Source of the DNA: Ktedonospora formicarum
GTDB lineage: Bacteria > Chloroflexota > Ktedonobacteria > Ktedonobacterales > Ktedonobacteraceae
Length of the DNA: 64,000 nt
Assembly (NCBI RefSeq): GCF_016587355.1
Contig: NZ_BNJF01000005.1
Location: 310,001 to 374,000, forward strand
Reading direction: 5' to 3'
Shown here one piece after another: positions 1 through 6,089 of this stretch. The stretch's first letter is position 1, and every line of letters begins with the position of its first letter. Both the position numbers and the translations under genes were made by a program. The notes beneath the pieces were generated by a model. It ran no database searches. It saw nothing but the letters and a program-made list of their open reading frames with translations, and was not told the DNA's origin.

Positions 1-322
1 GGGCATAGCGCATATGTCATTTCTCTTTCTATCAGCCAGTCAGGCTCTTGCTATTCGCAAGATCATTAGGTGAGCCTTCTCTTGGCAGAAACCGGCAATG
101 CATACATACGCTGTCATTATAACATCTCACAGGCAAAATGTAACCTTTTGAGGAGTTTAGAAGTATAGAAGGTGAAGGCACAAGATTTAGGTGAATCCTT
201 GAGTACGTAAGCCTGCCACGGGAGCGGCGTATAATTTGGTGGAAATCCGAACGCGCCCATGCTTATGCACAATGAGTATTTGGGGATTGATCCATCCATG
301 CTTGAGGGGAAGGTGCGCCAGT
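1..322. other. Left-edge region without a confident gene
   Basis: No gene is supported here. An in-frame stretch on the plus strand from about 236 reads into the next gene, but it lacks a ribosome binding site and is poor in protein-like composition. A second frame (about 263-334) holds a short reading frame ending over the start of the next gene. Neither is convincing. Confidence 0.4.
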
Positions 323-628
323 ATGAGTGTTTATAACACATTAGAACTGATTACTCTCTGTCCTCGCTGCGAAAATGTCTCGCCAGTAGAGGTCGAGTTT
401 CGCTTTGGGCACATGAATCTGGACACATACCGCCTGGGTGATGACCTGCGCTGGATCGGTGTGGGGCACTCTCTACCAAGGGAGCGCCCTCCCAATGGTG
501 ACTATGATGGCGAGGGGTATGCTGAATGCCTGACATGCCACAAAGATTTCTGGATGATGATCTATGTGCGCAAGGATATCATCGCCAGCGCGACCGTCGA
601 CCACACAAAAGTGGGCTATATTCATTGA
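323..628 (+). CDS. Small Cys-pair protein of unknown function
   Basis: The reading frame encodes about 101 residues. The ATG at 323 is preferred over the upstream TTG at 236 because a GAGGGGAAGG stretch lies about 8 bases before it. Two CxxC-type pairs are visible, CPRC near residue 14 and CLTC near residue 73, which is the usual layout of a small zinc ribbon; zinc binding is inferred. No catalytic motif is seen. The 3' end overlaps the end of the convergent acetyltransferase gene by 7 bases. I do not recognise a named family. Confidence 0.6.
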   Translation: MSVYNTLELITLCPRCENVSPVEVEFRFGHMNLDTYRLGDDLRWIGVGHSLPRERPPNGDYDGEGYAECLTCHKDFWMMIYVRKDIIASATVDHTKVGYIH

Positions 629-1443
629 TATGGCTCGAAAATTGGCTGTTGCCACTCCCAGCGGAGTTGAACGGAGGGGGGAAGCATGATGCCGAAATCC
701 CTGGCGAGCGTCTCCATATACTCTTTGTCGCCCATGATATTGCGCTCCTCTCGTTTACCATGCGCCGATGAGATATACTGGCGCTCGCAGAGGGTAAGCC
801 TGCCGGTGGTGGTGGCACGCGTGCACAGTCGCTTCTGTGTGAAATAGGAGTCGGGTGAGGTTTGCTGATAATGGCACATGTGCGCGAAGTCACGCAGCTC
901 GCGTGGTCGTAAATTGAAGCGGTAAAGTGGCCTCCAGACCCCTTTCTCGTACTGCTGCAATATCCAGTTTTCGCCATCGCGTGCCAGGCGATACACGCAT
1001 TCGCGCTGCATCTGTACCTTTCCAGCCTCAAGATGCAATGGCTTCCTGAACGAACTACTGAACCCCACGTCCGCCAGCCACTCACCCTCCTTTAAGCGAA
1101 CCAGGAGCGCAAGATGACCATACTCGGGGCCGAAAGTGCCATCCTCTGCTGCGACCTCTGCCGAGAGGTAAGTAATACGATATCCTAGTTCACGCAGCAG
1201 GCGTGCGAAAAGCGCGTTCAACTCGTAACAAATTCCCCCACGCCGCCAGCCGACGATTTTCTGAAAGAGTACCTCTTCATCCAGGCGCAAGGGCAGACCA
1301 CAATGTATATCCAGATTCTCGAAGGGGACCGAAACGAGATGTGCTTCATGTAACAATCTTAACGCCTCCAACGTCGGCTTTAAGGTACTAAGTGAGATAA
1401 GCGGTGCTTCATTCAAGCGGCGTAAGTAGGCTAAGATGTCCAT
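622..1443 (-). CDS. nat: Arylamine N-acetyltransferase
   Basis: About 273 residues, the usual length for bacterial NAT enzymes, which move an acetyl group from acetyl-CoA to arylamines and hydrazines through a cysteine thioester. The family signature RRGGICYELN is present with the catalytic Cys near residue 72. The His (in YGHLALLV, near 110) and Asp (in WLADVGFSS, near 125) complete the triad. The VPFENL motif near residue 39 is also typical. An AGGAGG sequence lies 6 bases upstream of the ATG at 1443, so that start is chosen over the GTG two codons earlier. Expected to be cytosolic. It is the only gene on this strand before a repeat region, so it is probably transcribed alone. Confidence 0.93.
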   Translation of the reverse strand: MDILAYLRRLNEAPLISLSTLKPTLEALRLLHEAHLVSVPFENLDIHCGLPLRLDEEVLFQKIVGWRRGGICYELNALFARLLRELGYRITYLSAEVAAEDGTFGPEYGHLALLVRLKEGEWLADVGFSSSFRKPLHLEAGKVQMQRECVYRLARDGENWILQQYEKGVWRPLYRFNLRPRELRDFAHMCHYQQTSPDSYFTQKRLCTRATTTGRLTLCERQYISSAHGKREERNIMGDKEYMETLARDFGIMLPPSVQLRWEWQQPIFEPYQ

Positions 1444-1536
1444 AGGCACCCTCCTGACGTATTCTTCTTCTCTTATTCAGTATATCCAAGCACGCAATAG
1501 AAGCTTCCTGACATACATTTATATACCTGGCGAGCT

Positions 1537-1751
1537 GCCGCTGCTAAAGCGACGCGGCTACATATGGGGGAGTTGGAAGCTTAGGGGGGTGAGCCCAAGC
1601 GACGCGGCTACATATGGGGGAGCTGGAAGCTTAGGGGAGTGAGCCCAAGCGACGCGGCTACATATGAGGTTCTTTCTTTCGGTAATTAAATGATGATCTT
1701 CACGATAAGCGTATGGGGACTTATATGTAGCCGCGTCGCTTTAGCAGCGGC
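1537..1751. repeat. REP-like inverted pair with a 50-bp tandem array
   Basis: A 30-base palindromic unit (GCCGCTGCTAAAGCGACGCG followed by GCTACATATG) starts at 1537, and its inverted copy ends at 1751. Between them the second half of the unit recurs with a 50-base period (1548, 1598, 1648), each copy followed by a GGGGGAG, GGAAGCTTAGGGG and GAGCCC spacer. On the minus strand each unit reads GTAG followed by a GCCGC/GCGGC-type hairpin, the layout of REP elements. The short open frames running through it are by-products of the repeats. Confidence 0.8.
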
Positions 1752-1862
1752 ATTGGGCTGGTCCTGTATGCTAACAGAGTAAGGATTGAGCAATGAATAA
1801 TATGAGAGTGGCTCACTATGGCGCGTACTCTGCCGCAGTGAGCCCTGGAAAGCAACGAAGCT

Positions 1863-3356
1863 ATGAGTATAAACCAGAATACAGTCAAGGCGGTGAAGAC
1901 TGACATTCCCGCTCGAATGGACCGCTTGCCCTGGAGTCGCTGGCACTGGCTCGTCGTTATCTCGCTTGGTATCACCTGGATTCTTGATGGTCTGGAAGTG
2001 ACCATTGTAGGAGCCATCGCCAGCGTGCTCGCGCGACCTGATACCCTGCACCTATCAGACCTCGAAGCCTCAAGCGCTGGCTCCGTCTACCTGATTGGCG
2101 CGGTCCTTGGTGCCCTGGTATTTGGCCGGATGACCGATCAGCAGGGCCGCAAAAAACTCTTCATGATTACGCTTGTCATCTATCTTAGTGCAACGATTGC
2201 TACGGCTTTCTCGCCCAATTTTTACTGGTTCGCGGTCTGCCGCTTCCTGACAGGCGCGGGTATCGGTGGCGAGTATGCCGCGATTAACTCGGCTATTGAC
2301 GAGTTGATACCTGCACGTGCGCGTGGTTGGACGGATCTGGCGATCAACAGCACATGGTGGATTGGCACAGTCTTTGGCGCGTTGATGACTGGCATCCTGC
2401 TTAATCCCCACCTCTTCCCGGTCGACGTTGGCTGGCGTCTTGCCTTTGGTATGGGCGCGATCCTGGGTCTGGGTATTCTGCTGGTGCGCCGTTATGTTCC
2501 GGAGAGTCCCCGCTGGCTGATGATGCATGGGCGTTTCGATGAAGCCAACAAGATTGTCTCTGGCATCGAGCATGAGATCATCACGGAACGGCATGGGAAG
2601 TCGCTTCCCCCGCCGGAGGGGTCCATCTATATTCGACCCAGAGGCAGTATCAGTTTTGGTGAGATTATCAAGACGATGGTCAAGCATTATCCCAAGCGCT
2701 CAATCCTGGGGCTCTCGCTGATGGCTGCCCAGGCTTTCTTCTATAACGCCATCTTCTTCACCTACGCGCTGGTTCTGACCACCTTCTTTCACTTGCCAGC
2801 AGAGAGCGTGCCGTTCTACCAGATACCCTTTGCCATTGGTAATATCATCGGCCCCTTTACCATTGGTCGCCTGTTTGACACTATCGGACGGCGCAAGATG
2901 ATTAGCTTTACCTATATCACCTCGGGCGTTCTGCTCGCCATTACAAGCTGGCTCTTCGCGCAGGGCTATCTCAACGCCGTCACGCTTACCATCTGTTGGT
3001 CCATCATCTTCTTCTTTGCCTCCACTGGCTCCAGTTCCGCTTACCTGACGGTGAGCGAGATCTTTCCGCTAGAGGTGCGCGCGCTGGTTATCGCCCTCTT
3101 CTACGCCATAGGCACGGGTATAGGTGGCGCTTTCGCCCCCTTCATCTTTGGTCTGTTGATTCAGACACGCCAGCCAACTATCCTGGCCTACGGCTACCTG
3201 GCAGGCGCGATCATGATGGCCCTGGCGGGAGTCGTCGCCATCTTCTTTGGCGTAGATGCCGAGCGCAAGTCGCTCGAAAGCATCGCCCGTCCCTTCTCTC
3301 AGGTTGAGGAGGATGCTGATAGTGCCACCACTCCAACTGCCACCCAGGCCAGCTAA
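1863..3356 (+). CDS. MFS transporter, metabolite/sugar porter type
   Basis: 497 residues with about 12 hydrophobic membrane segments, the standard major facilitator length. The loop after segment 2 contains GRMTDQQGRKK (near 85-97), the family signature. PESPRWLM near residue 214 marks the central loop of sugar-porter and metabolite/H+ symporter subfamilies. A long charged central loop and a polar C-terminal tail follow. The substrate cannot be read from the sequence; an organic acid, aromatic acid or sugar imported with protons is likely by family. A GGAAAG site precedes the ATG. The gene stands alone and is followed by a terminator hairpin. Confidence 0.88.
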   Translation: MSINQNTVKAVKTDIPARMDRLPWSRWHWLVVISLGITWILDGLEVTIVGAIASVLARPDTLHLSDLEASSAGSVYLIGAVLGALVFGRMTDQQGRKKLFMITLVIYLSATIATAFSPNFYWFAVCRFLTGAGIGGEYAAINSAIDELIPARARGWTDLAINSTWWIGTVFGALMTGILLNPHLFPVDVGWRLAFGMGAILGLGILLVRRYVPESPRWLMMHGRFDEANKIVSGIEHEIITERHGKSLPPPEGSIYIRPRGSISFGEIIKTMVKHYPKRSILGLSLMAAQAFFYNAIFFTYALVLTTFFHLPAESVPFYQIPFAIGNIIGPFTIGRLFDTIGRRKMISFTYITSGVLLAITSWLFAQGYLNAVTLTICWSIIFFFASTGSSSAYLTVSEIFPLEVRALVIALFYAIGTGIGGAFAPFIFGLLIQTRQPTILAYGYLAGAIMMALAGVVAIFFGVDAERKSLESIARPFSQVEEDADSATTPTATQAS

Positions 3357-3367
3357 GAGCGGAATAG

Positions 3368-3415
3368 GAACGACCGAGCCTCTCATGTCGCAAAGGGCTC
3401 GGTCGTCCTTTCTAA
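3368..3415 (+). terminator. Rho-independent terminator after the MFS gene
   Basis: The 10-base arm CGACCGAGCC (3371-3380) pairs with GGCTCGGTCG (3396-3405), and a CC-TTTC tail follows. It lies 12 bases downstream of the MFS stop codon. Confidence 0.7.
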
Positions 3416-3530
3416 AGCAAGAAATTGTCCCCAATTCACGAACTATTTCTATTGAGTTTCGCCTATCCCAATGGTATACTCACACATGTAGTTAAGATCT
3501 ACCAGGCTACTGTCTCCAATAGGGAGAGAC

Positions 3531-3559
3531 TGCGCCTGCGACCCTAAGGGGTGAGTACC
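3531..3559 (+). promoter_or_regulatory. Leader with SD-masking mini-hairpin (copy 1)
   Basis: ACCCTAAGGGGT (3541-3552) is a self-complementary element whose right half is the Shine-Dalgarno sequence AAGGGG. It sits 8 bases before the TTG start and is preceded by GCGCCTGC. The same arrangement occurs before the genes at 4916, 5621 and 54722(-), which suggests a shared way of controlling translation. Confidence 0.5.
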
Positions 3560-3766
3560 TTGAGCGACGAGTTCTTGTTCATCCTCCTCTTCGGCCTGGG
3601 GCTGGGGTGGTTCATCGGGAGAAGCGCAGGAGTGAGAGAGTACGTCTCGTTTGCGTACCTGCCTCTTGTCATTGTGATGTTCGTTTTCGCCATGAACTTG
3701 GGCCTCACCGCCCTTGCCATTGGCGCATTCGTCATCGCGGCAGCGATTGGTTACTTCACCAGCTAG
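3560..3766 (+). CDS. Tiny two-span membrane protein
   Basis: About 68 residues. One hydrophobic stretch (FLFILLFGLGLGWFIG) and a second longer one (YLPLVIVMFVFAMNLGL through AAAIGYF) make two predicted membrane spans with a short polar link (RSAGVREYVS). The TTG at 3560 is chosen because AAGGGG lies 8 bases upstream; the in-frame GTG at 3551 overlaps that site. No known family is recognised. The gene has the same leader style and 3' double hairpin as the two following small membrane genes, so it belongs with them as a cassette-like unit. Confidence 0.6.
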   Translation: MSDEFLFILLFGLGLGWFIGRSAGVREYVSFAYLPLVIVMFVFAMNLGLTALAIGAFVIAAAIGYFTS

Positions 3767-3855
3767 CTGATAGGTGATCTTGATGGTTGCAGTATTTCGA
3801 GCGAGATCTACCCAGATCCACTCGACTCGGCGGTCCCCACGTGGGGCCTGGTGGA

Positions 3856-3943
3856 TTCCCTCCCTACAGGGAGGGAAGGGAAAGGGAGTGCGGGGTGGTT
3901 ATCACAAGTGACCTGTGAGATCACCCCTGCACCCTCCCTTCGA
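3856..3943 (+). terminator. Double-hairpin 3' element (copy 1)
   Basis: A first hairpin TTCCCTCCCT/AGGGAGGGAA (3856-3878) partly overlaps a larger stem. In that stem GAAGGG..GGGAGTGCGGGGTG pairs with CACCCC-TGCACCCTCCCTTC (3875-3942). The GGAGTGCGG...GCACCC signature recurs after the genes at 4916, 5621 and 54186(-). Confidence 0.6.
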
Positions 3944-3954
3944 GTGAGCCACGC

Positions 3955-4047
3955 GTTGGCGAAAGCTCAATGCCTACATATACAGTTATCTTAGCATCCA
4001 TTTCCTGTGAATTCTGTGTTGGCGAAAGCCAATGCCTACATATGATG
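3955..4047. repeat. Two direct copies of a short REP-like unit
   Basis: GTTGGCGAAAGC..AATGCCTACATAT occurs at 3955 and again at 4019 with small differences. On the minus strand each reads ATATGTAGGC followed by a TTGGC-TTTC-GCCAA hairpin, so it is a variant of the GTAG-footed repeats elsewhere in the window. Confidence 0.6.
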
Positions 4048-4086
4048 AAGCCTCTTCCCCAAATGTTAACCCAGATACATGAGTCG

Positions 4087-4133
4087 AAGGTGTGTGTGCT
4101 GGTTTGCCGCAGGCAAACCAGCACACACACCTT
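4087..4133. terminator. Perfect 22-bp hairpin with GGTTTGCC apex
   Basis: The arms 4087-4108 and 4112-4133 are exactly complementary around a 3-base GCA loop. There is no long T run. The apical part (GGTTTGCCGCAGGCAAACC) is nearly the same as that of the hairpin at 8763-8801, while the outer arms differ but remain paired. It could be a terminator or a stable RNA end. Confidence 0.5.
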
Positions 4134-4267
4134 TAAACCCACGAAGCACTGTAGCGCTGAGAAATCTCCGAAAACACTGCCCTTTTGAACCTAAATCATG
4201 TGTTCTACCGTGTTAAGAAGCAAAAGCAATCTTAAATCCTAAGAAGGATATCAGGAGGTATAGACAT

Positions 4268-4618
4268 ATGGTATTAGGTGCATTAGTCATTTCTCTGACA
4301 AAGCTTATTGTCTGGCTTCTTATCGCCCTCCTGGTGGGCGTGTTAGGCGAGCTTATCGCACACAGACGCACACCAGATGGCTTCCTGGGCGCGGTTGTTC
4401 TGGGTTTCCTCGCCATTTTCCTCGTTGTGGGTGTCCTGGATTTCCATATCGTGGGTGAGCCATATATCAATGGGGTACCGTTAATCAGTTCGATTCTAGC
4501 CGCTGTGCTGCTGGTCGTGATCTGGAGCGGTTTCGTGTATCATCGCGCTCGCCCATACTACTATCGCCGTAGCACCTACGCTCACCGTCCCCGTACTACC
4601 CGCCGCCGCTGGTTCTAA
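4268..4618 (+). CDS. GlsB/YeaQ/YmgE-like small membrane protein
   Basis: 116 residues. It has three hydrophobic segments (about 5-27, 38-56 and 70-88) with short Gly-rich links such as GVLGELIAHRRTPDGFLGAVVLG, which resembles the transglycosylase-associated (GlsB/YeaQ/YmgE) family of small stress-related membrane proteins. The tail is strongly basic and aromatic (HRARPYYYRRSTYAHRPRTTRRRWF read in two parts), longer than usual for the family. A strong AGGAGGT site lies 8 bases before the ATG. Function in this family is not defined beyond envelope or acid stress associations. A terminator follows the stop. Confidence 0.65.
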   Translation: MVLGALVISLTKLIVWLLIALLVGVLGELIAHRRTPDGFLGAVVLGFLAIFLVVGVLDFHIVGEPYINGVPLISSILAAVLLVVIWSGFVYHRARPYYYRRSTYAHRPRTTRRRWF

Positions 4619-4641
4619 CCATGCACACGCGCACTGAATGT

Positions 4642-4680
4642 AGAAGGCTCATACAACCTGACGTATGAGCCTTCTGTCTT
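4642..4680 (+). terminator. Terminator hairpin
   Basis: AGAAGGCTCATAC (4642-4654) pairs with GTATGAGCCTTCT (4663-4675), with GTCTT after it. It sits 23 bases after the GlsB-like gene. Confidence 0.7.
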
Positions 4681-4915
4681 GAGTAACCCCCTGGATAATT
4701 TCAAAATTTTTCTGCCCAAACTCTCCTTCTCTCCACCTATCCATTGAGCTTATTGAGCCTTTTACACGTGAATGTTACAATTACAATGTTAATTATTAGT
4801 CTTCATCTCTGGCGCGTCGCATTTTGACGATGACGGGATGGAGCATGACGGTTTTACCAGGTTAGTAAGTCTCCATTCGGGAGGCTTCGCCTGCATCCCT
4901 TAAGGGGTGTTGTAA

Positions 4916-5221
4916 GTGACTCGTCCTACTGAGCTTGCCCTGACTCTGGCAGTGCTCTGCGCTGTGCTTGGCCTCGTTTCCTCGTGGGTCGTATGTTACC
5001 TGTACATTGAGAGGGGGTGTAGGTTCTTCAGCAGTACCCTCATCATCCTCTTCCCGTCGGGGCTTGTCGTGAACATGATCGAGCACATCATCGGAGCAGA
5101 GATCAGCTTCTACAAAATACTCTTCTGGCTCGGCGTGTACTCGGTGATGTTCGTGATCGGGATCGAATCCGAGGTGTGGGACCGACTGCGGGAAGAGCGC
5201 AGGCTGCGACGACGAAGGTAA
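4916..5221 (+). CDS. Small three-span membrane protein
   Basis: About 101 residues from a GTG start with AAGGGG 8 bases upstream. Hydrophobic stretches lie near residues 8-30, 38-56 and 66-83. The C-terminus is a very basic run rich in Arg with alternating Glu (WDRLREERRLRRRR). No family is recognised. Base composition is higher in GC than that of neighbours. The leader (CCCTTAAGGGG) and the 3' double hairpin are shared with the gene at 5621, whose whole upstream region is also homologous. Confidence 0.6.
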   Translation: MTRPTELALTLAVLCAVLGLVSSWVVCYLYIERGCRFFSSTLIILFPSGLVVNMIEHIIGAEISFYKILFWLGVYSVMFVIGIESEVWDRLREERRLRRRR

Positions 5222-5228
5222 GATCGTT

Positions 5229-5314
5229 CCCCCCTCGAACTGTTCGGGGGGGAGCGAAGAGGCGATGGAGTGCGGGGCGGTCCTGGTCGGGACCGCCCCA
5301 GCACCCCCTCTTCG
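5229..5314 (+). terminator. Double-hairpin 3' element (copy 2)
   Basis: The first hairpin is CCCCCC/GGGGGG (5229-5253). In the second, the outer stem CGAAGAGG (5255-5262) pairs with CCTCTTCG (5307-5314) and encloses GGGGCGGTC (5274-5282) paired with GACCGCCCC (5291-5299). The conserved 13-base bulge GCGATGGAGTGC is part of the signature. Confidence 0.7.
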
Positions 5315-5620
5315 TCACAATTCATCTCCGTTCAAAGTTTTCCTTGAGAGAATAAATCCTCTTCCCATCTTCATCGGTTTGAGAAAGTGCCTGGGTAATT
5401 ATATGTGCCCTTCGTGCTAAATATCCCCATCTCCACTTATCCATTGAGCTTATTGAGCCTTTTATGTGATAATGTTACACTTGTAATGTCATTGAAAGTC
5501 TCTATCTCTGGCGCGTTGTACATTGACGCAGACGGAATGGAGCCATGACGGTTTTACCGGGCGCTATCAAGCTCTCATTTGGAGGGCTTCGCCTGCGGAC
5601 CCTGGAAGGGGGTTCGTCGC

Positions 5621-5977
5621 ATGACCGCCTTGTTGGCGATTGCCTTGCTACTTGTTGGTCTGGTGATGGGCTACTTGTGTTTCTCCTCGTTCCGCCAGAG
5701 GAACATGTTTCTTCGTGTTGTGTGTGTGTCACTGAACGTCGCCACCTTCTTCGGCGCTGGCATCATCTTCAATTCTTGGGTTGGTGCCATGTGTTGGGTG
5801 GGACTGGCTTTCGGATCCCTTTTCTGTGATTTGTTCGGGCGCGCACTTAACAAATGGGGGAAGAGGAAGATGGAAGAACTGTTCTTCTCCGTGCTCAGCG
5901 CGGTCGCACAGATCGCGTCGTTGTGCACGGACCACATCTGGTGGCCGTTCCACAGTTGGAGGCAGAAGAAGCGGTAA
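5621..5977 (+). CDS. Small membrane protein of a cassette-like family
   Basis: About 118 residues from the ATG at 5621, with AAGGGG 9 bases upstream. Three hydrophobic stretches are visible (residues about 3-20, 28-46 and 48-66), followed by a lysine-rich cytosolic-looking loop (RALNKWGKRKMEE) and a C-terminal amphipathic part rich in Trp and His. No named family is recognised. Upstream and downstream flanks are homologous to those of the gene at 4916, while the proteins share mainly length and topology. Confidence 0.6.
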   Translation: MTALLAIALLLVGLVMGYLCFSSFRQRNMFLRVVCVSLNVATFFGAGIIFNSWVGAMCWVGLAFGSLFCDLFGRALNKWGKRKMEELFFSVLSAVAQIASLCTDHIWWPFHSWRQKKR

Positions 5978-5984
5978 GACCGTT

Positions 5985-6070
5985 CCCCTTGAGCTATATG
6001 GGGGAGCGAAGGGGCGATGGAGTGCGGGGCGGTCCTGGTCGGGACCGCCCCAGCACCCCCTCTTCGTCAT
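5985..6070 (+). terminator. Double-hairpin 3' element (copy 3)
   Basis: Over 40 bases are identical to the copy after 4916 (from GATGGAGTGCGGGGC to the CTCTTCGTCA end). The first hairpin is shorter here (CCCC..GGGG), and the outer stem of the second contains one G-T pair instead of A-T. Confidence 0.7.
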
Positions 6071-6089
6071 TTGGGGTGCGAGGAATGTG

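Larger units (their letters stand above)
4732..6070 (+). repeat. Tandem duplication of a promoter-gene-terminator unit
   Basis: 4732-5320 and 5430-6070 share a long upstream region (CCATTGAGCTTATTGAGCCT, then AATGTTACA, TCTCTGGCGCG, GACGGTTTTACC, GGCTTCGCCTGC). They share the AAGGGG leader and a near-identical 3' segment (GTGCGGGGCGGTCCTGG onward for over 40 bases). The two proteins between these flanks are only weakly alike. The unit therefore looks duplicated with fast-diverging coding sequence, or the coding sequences have been exchanged between fixed flanks. Confidence 0.7.

Noticed and set aside
579..1085. 168-codon open frame on the minus strand
   Set aside because: It overlaps the acetyltransferase gene in another frame, has no ribosome site and no protein-like pattern.
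1523..1770. Transposon with terminal inverted repeats
   Set aside because: The inverted units enclose no coding sequence and no target duplication is visible; the GTAG foot and hairpin favour REP elements.
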